A model generated the notes under the pieces. That model made no database searches. It was not told the DNA's origin and saw nothing but the letters and a program-made list of their open reading frames with translations. Positions 1 through 9,713 of a stretch of DNA of 64,000 bases are shown here, piece after piece. Where the stretch lies: NCBI GenBank assembly GCA_028554645.1, contig JAQOOI010000017.1, positions 1 to 64,000 on the forward strand. Reading direction: 5' to 3'. This DNA is from Omphalotus guepiniiformis. Its lineage: Eukaryota; Basidiomycota; Agaricomycetes; Agaricales; Omphalotaceae. How positions within the stretch are numbered: the first letter of the stretch is position 1; each line of letters begins with the position of its first letter. The translations under genes and the position numbers were made by a program.

Positions 1-1119
1 CTAATCTTGTTTAATCTTATTTAATCTGATCTAATCTGATCTCATCTTATCCTCTTCATTGGTTTCAATATTCTCTGGCCCATTGGGGTTACCCTGTCTG
101 ATCTTCACCCTTCTTATGGGTTCTTTCACATCCTCAGATGCCCTTCAAGATGTCTGTTTGTTTTAAACTGGTTCTTCATGTGTTTGCATATCTCAAATTC
201 TTTCTAAACTCTCCTGTGAGTTGCTATATGGACTGAAAAGTCACATATACTTTGCTCTTATGTGAGATCAATAGTAGATATGGCATTCTTCAAATTGTGT
301 TAGCTGCTTACTGCCTATTTATGGAGGTATAAACCACATAACTTGAAACAATTTCATTGTGTGATGTGTTACTTACTTCCTGATTGCTTATGTATATATA
401 AATCACAAGTATTCACCACAGAGGCTCTACATATTTAATAGTGTGATATCACCAAATGCTGAATATAAAAGTACCTGGCCTTATAGAGTGAGGTGAACTT
501 CAACAGATAAATCTTTCATGACTTCTTCATGGACACTTCTATTTATACGTTAAACTTCAATATCAAAGCCCTGTTTTCTTATTAATGTTATCACTGGTGA
601 CATAGATGATATATTGCTCAAACACCAATGATTTTTCTACAACAAGTACATATATTAATCACATATGATATACGTTACATCTACTTAATCATTTATGCAA
701 CTCATCCACTTCTTGGGCCCATAGATGGGTTTCAGGTGATTTAAGCACTAATTTCTCATAAGAGATCTATAAATACATATCACATTCAAGTTTCAATCCA
801 TACAGGTACAACTGTCATATCATATATCTCACAACTTGTGTGGATCATTACAAAGCCTGCCATGAATATGGAACAGCATGAGGAGTGTTATACATCTCTC
901 ACCAGGCATCTATCAACGCATATTTCACCAAGTGTCCACCCATTCACCCAACTTTTTGTAAGAGTTGTGTTTTACATACTTCCTCACTTGTAACTTCTCA
1001 TTGGAATGGTCATTCATGATTCAATGTTAATAAGAGTGGTATATATATTGCTGTAGATGTATCACAACATATGTCATCCCTTTTTATCTCACTTGCAACT
1101 CTCTTCTTGCAACTTGAAT
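1..1119. other. AT-rich intergenic DNA, no gene seen
   Basis: This stretch is AT-rich with stop codons in all frames, and I recognise no coding exon. The first 55 bases are a degenerate short tandem pattern (TAATCT/TGATC variants). From about 1020 onward the sequence begins to resemble the satellite to its right, as strongly diverged edge copies. AT-rich DNA flanking a satellite would fit a subtelomeric or heterochromatic setting, but no telomeric repeat is present to show that. Confidence 0.6.
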
Positions 1120-2937
1120 TTTCATCTTCTTTGCCTCATTGGAACCCCATGTGTGATCCAAATCTCATGCAAGTTGTATGTATCTCACTGTACATCCCTT
1201 CACATATATTCTATCAAGGTTCATCTTGTTTGCACAACTTTTGTATCTCACATACTTCACATCTTGTTTGCTTCATTAGAACACCATTTGTGATCCAAAT
1301 CTCATGGGAGTTGTGTATATCTCATCGTACATTCCGCAAGATATATTGTACCAAGTTTCATCTCATTCGCACAACTTTTCTCACAACTTGCATTTCACGC
1401 TCTTCACATTTTGTTTGCTTCATTAGAACACTATTTGTGATCCAAATCTCATGGGAGCTGTATACTTCTCACCGTACATTCCTCAACATATATTGTACTA
1501 AGTTCCATCTTGTTTGCACAACTTTTCCTACAACTTGCATTTCACGCTTATCACATTTTGTTTGCTTCATTAGAACACCATTTGTGATCCAAATCTCATG
1601 GGAGTTGTATACTTCTCACCGTACATTCCTCAACATATATTGTACCAAGTTTCATCCCATTCGCACAACATTTCTCACAACTTGCATTTCATGTTCTTCG
1701 CATTTTGTTTGCTTCATTAGAACACCATTTGTGATCCAAATCTCAAGGGAGCTGTATACTTCTCACCGTACATCTCTTAAGATATATTGTACCAAGTTTC
1801 ATCTCATTCGCACAACTTTTCCTACAACTTGCATTTCACGCTCTTCACATTTTGTTTGCTTCATTAGAACACCATTTGTGATCCAAATCTCAAGGGAGCT
1901 GTATACTTCTCACCGTACATCTCTTAAGATATATTGTACCAAGTTTCATCCCATTCGCACAATATTTCCCACAACTTGCATTTCACGCTCTTCACATTTT
2001 GTTTGCTTCATTAGAACACCATTTGTTATCCAAATCTCATGGGAGTTGTATACTTCTCACCATACATTCCTCAACATATATTGTACCAAGTTTCATCCCA
2101 TTCGCACAACATTTCTCACAACTTGCATTTCATGTTCTTCGCATTTTGTTTGCTTCATTAGAACACCATTTGTGATCCAAATCTCAAGGGAGCTGTATAC
2201 TTCTCACCGTACATCTCTTAAGATATATTGTACCAAGTTTCATCTCATTCGCACAACTTTTCTACAACTTGCATTTCACGCTCTTCACATTTTGTTTGCT
2301 TCATTAGAACACCATTTGTGATCCAAATCTCAAGGGAGCTGTATACTTCTCACCGTACATCTCTTAAGATATATTGTACCAAGTTTCATCCCATTCGCAC
2401 AATATTTCCCACAACTTGCATTTCACGCTCTTCACATTTTGTTTGCTTCATTAGAACACCATTTGTTAAAATCTCATGGGAGTTGTATACTTCTCACCAT
2501 ACATTCCTCAACATATATTGTACCAAGTTTCATCCCATTCGCACAACATTTCTCACAACTTGCATTTCACGTTCTTCGCATTTTGTTTGCTTCATTAGAA
2601 CACCATTTGTGATCCAAATCTCAAGGGAGCTGTATACTTCTCACCGTACATCTCTTAAGATATATTGTACCAAGTTTCATCTCATTCGCACAACTTTTCC
2701 TACAACTTGCATTTCACGCTCTTCACATTTTGTTTGCTTCATTAGAACACCATTTGTGATCCAAATCTCAAGGGAGCTGTATACTTCTCACCGTACATCT
2801 CTTAAGATATATTGTACCAAGTTTCATCCCATTCGCACAACATTTCTCACAACTTGCATTTCACGTTCTTCACATTTTGTTTGCTTCATTAGAACACCAT
2901 TTGTGATCCATTTGTGATTCAAATCTCATGGCAGTGG
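1120..2937. repeat. 147-bp satellite array with 3-unit higher-order structure
   Basis: The phrase TTTGCTTCATTAGAACACC recurs with starts at 1267, 1414, 1561, 1708, 1855, 2002, 2149, 2295, 2442, 2586, 2733 and 2880. The spacing is 147 bp except for one 146 (a 1-bp deletion near 2264) and one 144 (a 3-bp deletion near 2468). Three unit types differ just upstream of this phrase (CAACATTTCTC, CAACTTTTCCT and CAATATTTCCC). From about 1650 they run A-B-C, A-B-C, A-B-A, a higher-order period of 441 bp. Copies at the left edge (1120-1550) are more diverged than the centre, as in satellites homogenised by unequal exchange. Because 147 is divisible by 3, an apparent 416-residue open frame (1071-2321) runs through the array; I regard it as a by-product. 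Confidence 0.95.
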
Positions 2938-3399
2938 TATATATCTCACCATACATCCCTCAACATACATTCCACCAAGATGTATACTATGATGGATTGA
3001 TATGTCACACATTGAGTTCATAGTCAAATTTGAGACAGAGCAGGACAAAGTGTGAAGGGCAAAACATTGTGGGAATGAAATCAAACTAGGTAGGATGGAA
3101 GACCTAAGAGAGCTTGACCTACTTATCATTCAATGACAAGGTATTTTATTTGATAGGATGGACATATGACAGGAACTGTCCACAATGCAAGTGAGTAAAA
3201 AGTTGTGTGCATGGGATGAAAGTGGATGGGAAAGATGATTAAAGATTTGCTTAACTACCTGATCACTTAGGATTACAAGATGATATTTATTGACAGAAAT
3301 GCTATCAAGTATCACTATGTCGAATGTATATCACTACGTCGAATGTATGCCTTCACTTAGTGATCAAATATAACCCAAGCTGTACCAATGAAAGTTGTC
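2938..3399. other. intergenic, no gene seen
   Basis: This is single-copy-looking sequence between the 147-bp satellite and the first CCGTCTACGACGG-type array. Short open frames exist on the minus strand but show no recognisable domain or splice pattern. A short direct duplication (ATATCACTACGTCGAATGTAT and variants) lies at about 3309-3350. Confidence 0.5.
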
Positions 3400-5830
3400 C
3401 TGTCCACAACAGTGGTATGTGCATTTATTGTTGTATCTTCGTTCAATTGATTGCTAAACGTACCATTGGCAAACCCACGTAAGTTCACGCGGTTGCTTCA
3501 CTATGTGATTGATCATCCCAGGCTGGATTGCAGCTGCCGCAATGGGAGTCGTCCACGACGGTTGCATGTGCCTTTTGAATGCTGCTGTAGCAGTGGCAGT
3601 TGTCCACAACAGTCCTATGTGCCTTTGGCCTCTCGAATCAATTCGTAGAAGCACCATGGTCAACCCTCTTAAGAGCACACCTTGTGATTCAACATTTACA
3701 ACCCAACCCAGACCCAACCCACTCTGATCCCTGCGTAGACGAACATGTGTACAGTGTATGTATACTCACACGTACATGGTGCTAGGCTATACACCATATA
3801 CATATCTGTCTACGACCGTGTGAGTTAGAACTATTGATGCAATGAGTGAACTTACTCCGTATTCGTGAACAAAGGTTCGACACACACGGCTATACACAAG
3901 ATGCACATCCGTCTACGACGGGAAAGCACGGAGTCAGAACAACAAGTGAACTCGCAATGTCGTAGGTATACGCACAGGTTGTGTAAGAATTACATATCAG
4001 TCTACGACGGAAGTAGAGTGAGCTAGAACTATGTGCCAACTACCAACAACAACTGAACTTGCAATGTCGTATGTATACGCACACGTGCATGAAGCTTGGA
4101 AGTACAAGAAATACATATGCGTCTACGACGGAAGGAGATTGACTTAGAATTGTTGATGCCATGAATGACCTTCGTATTCGTGAATGTAGAAAGGGCAAGA
4201 ACTCACTAATATTGTCTGTGTACGCACGCCAGGCTATACAACAAATTTCTGTCTGTCTACGACGGAAATAAGTAGCATGACATAAACCTGTCGATGCAAG
4301 TAACAGGAACACGAGAGTGACTTAGAACTGTCGACGCCACGAGTGAACTTCGTATTCGTGAACGTAGAAAGGGCAAGAGAACTCACTATATAGTCTGTAT
4401 ACGCACGCCAGGCTATACAACAAATTTCTGTCTGTCTACGACGGAAATAAGTAGCATGACATAAACCTGTCGATGCAAGTAACAGGAACACGAGAGTGAC
4501 TTAGAACTGTCGACGCCACGAGTGAACTTCGTATTCGTGAACGTAGAAAGGGCAAGAGAACTCACTATATAGTCTGTATACGCACGCCAGGCTATACAAC
4601 AAATTTCTGTCTGTCTACGACGGAAATAAGTAGCATGACATAAACCTGTCGATGCAAGTAACAGGAACACGAGAGTGACTTAGAACTGTCGACGCCACGA
4701 GTGAACTTCGTATTCGTGAACGTAGAAAGGGCAAGAGAACTCACTATATAGTCTGTATACGCACGCCAGGCTATACGATCAATCCCTATCTGTGGACGGA
4801 AACAGTGTGAAATAAAACTGTCGATGCAAGTAAACTTACTCTGTATTCGTGAACGTAGCAAAGGTTCGACACACGTAGGCGATACACAAGATCCACATCT
4901 GTCTACGACGGGAAAACACGGAGTCAGAACAACAAGTGAACTCGCAATGTCGTAGGTATACGCACAGGTTGTATAAGAATTACATATCCGTCTACGACGG
5001 AAGTAGAGTGAGCTAGAACTGTCAATGCTAAGCGTAAACTTTTGTATTCGTGAACGTAGCAAGGGCAAGAGAACTCACAATGTCGTCTGTATACGCACGC
5101 TAGGCTATACAGCAAATACCTATCGGTCTACGACGGAAATAATGTGAAGTAGCACTCGATGCAAGAAACTTACGCTGTATTCGTGAACGTAGCAAGAGTT
5201 TGACACACGTAGGCTATACAGGAGACGCATTTCCGTCTATGACGGTTAAACAAGGAATTAGAACGACAAGTGAACTCACGGTGTCATTCATATGCACACG
5301 TACATGGTGTTAGGTTGTACATCAGATACTTAGCCGTCTACGACGGAAGCAGAGTGACCTAGAACTGTCAATGCTGCAAAGCGTAAACTTTGTATTCATG
5401 AACGTAGCAAGGGCAAGAGAACTTACAATGTCTTCTGTATACGCACAGGTAATTCGTGCTAGGCTATACAACAAATACCGATCGGTCTACGACGGAAATA
5501 GTGTGAGTTAGAACTGCCGATGAAAATGAACTTACTACTCTGTATTCGTGATCGTAGCAAGGGTGCGACACACGTAGACTATACAGCACATAAACGTCCA
5601 TATACGACGGGAAAAAGATGAATTAAGAGTGCCAATTATCAACGAGTAACTCACAATGTAGTCCCAACATTCCATGGTGACTGTAGCAATTGTTTGGAAT
5701 ACGTTTGCTATAAAGAACATACAAATCCGTCTACGACATGAAAGCAGTGAGTTATAAATCGCATAGAAATGAGTGAGCTTACCAGGCTATACAAGAAACA
5801 CATACCCGTCTACGGATCGTCGTCGACTCC
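3400..5830 (-). repeat. dispersed-motif array 1 (CCGTCTACGACGG core, 80-180 bp apart)
   Basis: The near-palindrome CCGTC-TAC-GACGG and close variants recur near 3548, 3808, 3911, 4001, 4122, 4255, 4434, 4613, 4901, 4990, 5127, 5235, 5335, 5485, 5600, 5727 and 5808. Sequence between cores is only partly conserved (on plus: GTATTCGTGAACGTAGCAA, GAACTCACAATGTCGT, AGGCTATAC). Read on minus, each core gives CGTCGTAG|AC, and many units carry a 5'-splice-like GTGAGT or GTAAGT 43-50 nt upstream of that AG: 3810-3855, 3913-3955 (GC donor), 4790-4839 and 4903-4945 (GC donor). No long open frame or protein family was recognised. It could be a decayed satellite, a multi-exon non-coding transcript unit or an introner-like repeat; transcription is not shown by sequence alone. 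Confidence 0.8.
4200..4790. repeat. 179-bp near-identical tandem repeat inside array 1
   Basis: The phrase TACGCACGCCAGGCTATAC occurs at 4221, 4400, 4579 and 4758, exactly 179 bp apart, and intervening sequence is almost identical between copies. Each unit contains one GTCTACGACGGAAATAAG core. The low divergence compared with the rest of array 1 points to a recent local amplification of one unit. Confidence 0.9.
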
Positions 5831-6180
5831 CGCTATTGTCATCAATCAGCACGTAATATGAATCAGCTTGTACTACACCTCTCATTACCACAATTTAGGC
5901 TTGAACAGGCGTAAAATTGGCGTTCCGGAGGGTTGTGTACGGGCCAATTTGTGTGTTGACCCCATTCAACTGCACGATCCGTGATGAGTTTCACGAACAC
6001 TAGCAACAACACTCGAACTGTCGCACAAAGAATGTACTCATACCTTACAATGCGTTTTACGAGCATGAGAAGTTAATTCACACAACACCCGTTCATAACG
6101 TTCACGTTGAAGTATTGTAACTACTCTGGATGCATACTGAGTTAGACATTCCAGGTGAGTCGAATAAAATAGAACGTACC
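5831..6180. other. intergenic, no gene seen
   Basis: This is the 3' flank of the T5orf172-type gene, at the end of array 1. I see no domain-bearing exon or repeat core here. Confidence 0.5.
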
Positions 6181-7080
6181 TTAAAGCCCCGCTACAAAGT
6201 TGATAGCCCAGCGGATCGCTCTCACTGTATCCTTCCGACCTCCTCCAAATTTAAATATCTCGCGATGTCGTCGTCCACCTGACGAATCTCAGTAAGGATC
6301 GAAAGAAAATACTGGACTCACAATGTAAGCATTTGTCTCGTGGCCTCCGTCGGCACATCCGGTGCAAGAGTACATGGACAAGTCGTTCTTCCGAGTACAA
6401 CTCCTCTGTAAGGTAAGATGGTATAAAACAGTTGCTACGTACCTGCACGAATACTGTAGCGCACCGGCATTGCGCCGTACCAATGTTGAACCTGCCCCGC
6501 ACACTGCCTTTGCCACTCCTTCTTCCGCCGTTTCAAGTCGCAGGTTCGTCCAACTTTGTAACTTGTAGTCGTTCCGATCCGAAAGAAATAGATCCATCCC
6601 GGCCTATCGGCCACTGATACCGGCCTTCGTATGGCGCGCTTCCACGAATCAGAGAACGACATGTCGGTAAGAGGGTATGAAGAGCGTGAAGCAACGATCT
6701 GGAAAAAGTTCAGAGTAAGGAGCTAAGAAACCGCACTACTCACCTGATACGATAAGAGGCGGATGATGAAAGTGACTCGTAACGACTAAAAAGGTATGAA
6801 AGACCGGTATCGTTGGTGGTGAAGCTGAATCTGTGAACAATCGTACTTACTCGAGTGGGTTTTTGGTCAACGTTAAGTTGACGCGGTCGACGTCAAAGAA
6901 TGTTCGTGCGTGCTGCTGAAATTGGTGACAGAGGTTGTAGTAACGCTCTAAGACGATCTGAAAAGAGACAAGAGCGTTGAAGGCGAGTGTATGATAAGAA
7001 TAGTAACCAGCCAACCAGACTTACCTGAGATCAATATGTACAACAACGACCACATAATATTTCCTACGCACAGCTAAGTC
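6181..7080 (-). CDS. T5orf172 / GIY-YIG-like (MUG113-type) domain protein
   Basis: On the minus strand an exon starting at ATG 6662 encodes GWIYFFRIG...YKVGRTCDLKRRKKEW, the N-terminal GIY-YIG-like core of the T5orf172 (DUF1766) family found in many basidiomycetes. A 49-nt intron (GTATTC...TTACAG) joins it in frame to KELYSEERLVH...KCLHC. A second intron (GTGAGT...GTCAG, 43 nt) joins that to GRRHREIFKF and a stop at 6181-6183. CxxC plus RHREIF matches the C-terminal end of this family. Upstream blocks at 6850-6957 (encoding ERYYNLCHQFQQHART), about 6752-6795 and about 7025-7080 have donor and acceptor signals and look coding, but I could not make every junction agree in phase. The 5' structure is therefore unresolved and the gene may be partly decayed. 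The family is predicted to bind or cut nucleic acid; its fungal role is unknown. It sits between two repeat arrays. Confidence 0.6.
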
Positions 7081-7789
7081 GGACTTAAGTCAAGCACATT
7101 CAGATGAACCAATTCGTAGTTGCTACGTCACTAAGGGGGTGCAAAAAATTGACTTTGACTTCGGTCAACATCTTCAACATGGATTAAGTACCTACCAAAG
7201 GTCTGAGTTGGCAGAGCAATGGCAGAGTCCAGACTCTGGAGAGACGTCTCCAGCTCCGCGCAGACAATAGCACCGTGTGCTCGAGTCACTGAGCAGCCTG
7301 GCGTCTTACGCAGCCCCGGCGGGGCCATTCTCTAGCCCTATGTATTGGTGGTGTACAGCGCGCGCTGGTGCAAATACTAATGGCCAAACGAACACGAGCT
7401 GTAAGTATGAGGGGTCTGACACAGTAGATCTCAATTAGAGGGCAAAGAAAGGAGCACGAGTTGGCACTTGTTCTGCAGTTGTGCAAATATTGTTGCTCTA
7501 GACAAAGCTCGAGGCAATGGTAACATTCTGAAAAGCGCAGAAGTTAAAACAGCGGTGGTATGAACATACGTGCATAGCGACTAAGTGTACGGCCAGCAGT
7601 TGGCCGAGAAGTAAGTGGATTTCTACATTGGCAGTCGGGGTTTCTGGCGGAAGGGGGGTTTCCCAGTTGTTTTATCTTTCTAAACAACACCCACGTCACT
7701 TAAGGGCAAAGTTTAGTTAGAAGGAGAGACGCACCGAGATCCTGAGTTCTCAAGGACCAGTTGGCGTAGCGTGAGCAAGGCGAAGTAGT
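7081..7789. other. intergenic, no gene seen
   Basis: No recognisable coding exon. A minus-strand donor-like signal at about 7192 (TTGGTAGGTAC read on minus) could mark a further 5' exon of the T5orf172-type gene, but I found no supporting protein similarity. It leads into repeat array 2. Confidence 0.4.
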
Positions 7790-9530
7790 AGTCGTCTACG
7801 ACGGACACATTACGAGGCATTGTAAAGCTCAGATACTATTGACCGTGGAGAACGGAATCGTAACCCTTCGCTGCATTCTTTATCAATGTCAAATTCGGGG
7901 AACAAAAGCAGCAACAATTTGCATAAATCGACGATGGACGCATGTGCCTTCATGATCTAATCTCACTGTACGACTCACAACGACTGACTCCATAAAATAT
8001 AAAACAACAGACGTAAATGATCTACGACGAACAGAAATATTTTGACCGTCGCTTGACACTATTGAGTAATATTGCGACCTACCAGAGTCCGAAAGAGTGT
8101 AATTGCATCGATCACGAATTACGCGCGATCGAAGCAGTCGTCCACGACGGAAAGATGTATGTTGACCCCTTTAATGGCCGGTCCCGAGAAAGGAACGATC
8201 AGAAAACAACAGGGGAGGAGTTGCGCACAATGGATGCAGTCATCTACGACGGAAGGTGCGTGAGTATCGTATGCGAAGCAGTTGCACGACTCACCCAATT
8301 GCGTTGTGCATTCCATTAGCCGCACCATCCATATATTTCCACCGTTGACGATCCCGGTAACGAAACGTAGTGCACACAAATGAAGCAGTCTACGACGGAA
8401 TTCATCTGTCTGTGTATGTCTTCAAGTTTTGATTGTGTGACTCACCAAATAATGAACAATTACCAGCTTAGCAGAATTGAAGTCATCTACGACGGACGCA
8501 ATGGCCTCGAGTCTCGTGTTTTGTTTGAACCAGTTGGACGACTCACCAGACCTTGAAACTGAAGCAAATGTGAACTCATATATCTTGACACTTGACACTA
8601 AAGTGATTGTACTGGACTCACCAACGCCCACTAAGAGTCAATTTACATTGGCCGTCAATCGCGAACTGCACATGAATGAAGCAGTCGTCTACGACGGGAA
8701 GATGTACGCCGACTCTCGATTCGTCGATACGAGGGAAGGATCGTTCAGAAAAGAACGGAAACGAATTGCGCACTGTGGATGCAGTCTTCTACGACGGAAA
8801 GTAAGTTGATTTTCGTAGGTCACTACAAACGAGGGGGACGACTCACCCAAATTCTTGTCCATTTCCCATTCATCTATTGATACTGTGACTTATTCGTTGA
8901 CGATCGCAAAAAGAACACGTTCAGAAGAGTTGTCTACGACGGATTGACCTTCTTTTAGCCAACTTTTATAGTATTGCGTTCCTGTATGACTCACCAAATA
9001 AAGAACAAACTTCAGAAGTAAAAAAGAGAAGTGATCTACGACGGAAGTACCTTGAGCACCGTATATCACTCGAAGCATTCGTATTACCGACAGACTCCAC
9101 AATCTAAAATTTACACGAGTCGTCTACGACGGACAAATATGCCTTGAGTGTCACTTAGTACTTGTACGAAACCACCAGAACTCGAAGGAATGGTTGAGGT
9201 GTTTGGCCTGGCATTGATCGTCGATCACGAACGGCAGGCGCTTGAACCAGTCGTCTACGACGGAGATTGAAGGGAAGAGGACGAACTGCACCACAGAAAT
9301 AGAAGAAAAGTGTGAGGTCTGATTATCGCATAACAATGGACGAACTGTTCTTACTCAGCTGACTGTGTAGAGAACACACCCACGATATACATTCATCTAC
9401 CACGGAGAAGTGTGAGTCAAGAGGTAAAATAGCAACGAGTGCGTGGACTTACCGAATTTTGCCTATTAACGACCAAGATCAGAATTTTGAGACCTGTATA
9501 AGCCCCGTCTACGACGGAAAGTGTTTATAA
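7790..9530 (-). repeat. dispersed-motif array 2 with intron-like units
   Basis: CGTCTACGACGGA-type cores recur at about 7793, 8138, 8242, 8388, 8485, 8687, 8787, 8932, 9034, 9122, 9252, 9394 and 9507, spaced about 90-205 bp. Read on minus, five units show a perfect GGTGAGT donor followed at near-constant distance by CCGTCGTAG|A: 8244-8294 (51 nt), 8390-8445 (56), 8487-8546 (60), 8789-8846 (58) and 8934-8994 (61). Two more (9036-9086 and 9124-9175) have weaker donors (GTAATA, GTGGTT). The intervening DNA differs between units, so the conserved parts are mostly the two apparent splice-site ends. Short open stretches on both strands translate the core as SVVDD or AVVYDGKM; I do not consider these a proven protein. 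Confidence 0.75.
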
Positions 9531-9713
9531 AATGTTGTTATAAAATGTTGTTATTATAAACGTTCAGCGCTCAGCTCTTTGATGGTGTCGGTCTTCACCT
9601 CAACTCACGAAATGTTTTCCAGCAAGCAGTAATCAACCAACCAATTCAAAAGAGGATGTACGAATGAATTGCTGCTTTTTCAAAAAATTGTTCAACAAGA
9701 GATCAAACTATAG

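Noticed and set aside
1071..2917. Long open frames (416 and 229 residues) as protein-coding genes
   Set aside because: They lie wholly within a 147-bp satellite and exist because 147 is divisible by three; no start context, introns or known domain.
3400..9530. CRISPR-like array (short palindromic repeat with variable spacers)
   Set aside because: Spacing varies from 80 to 205 bp, the repeat is only about 13 bp and degenerate, the genome is fungal and no cas gene is present.
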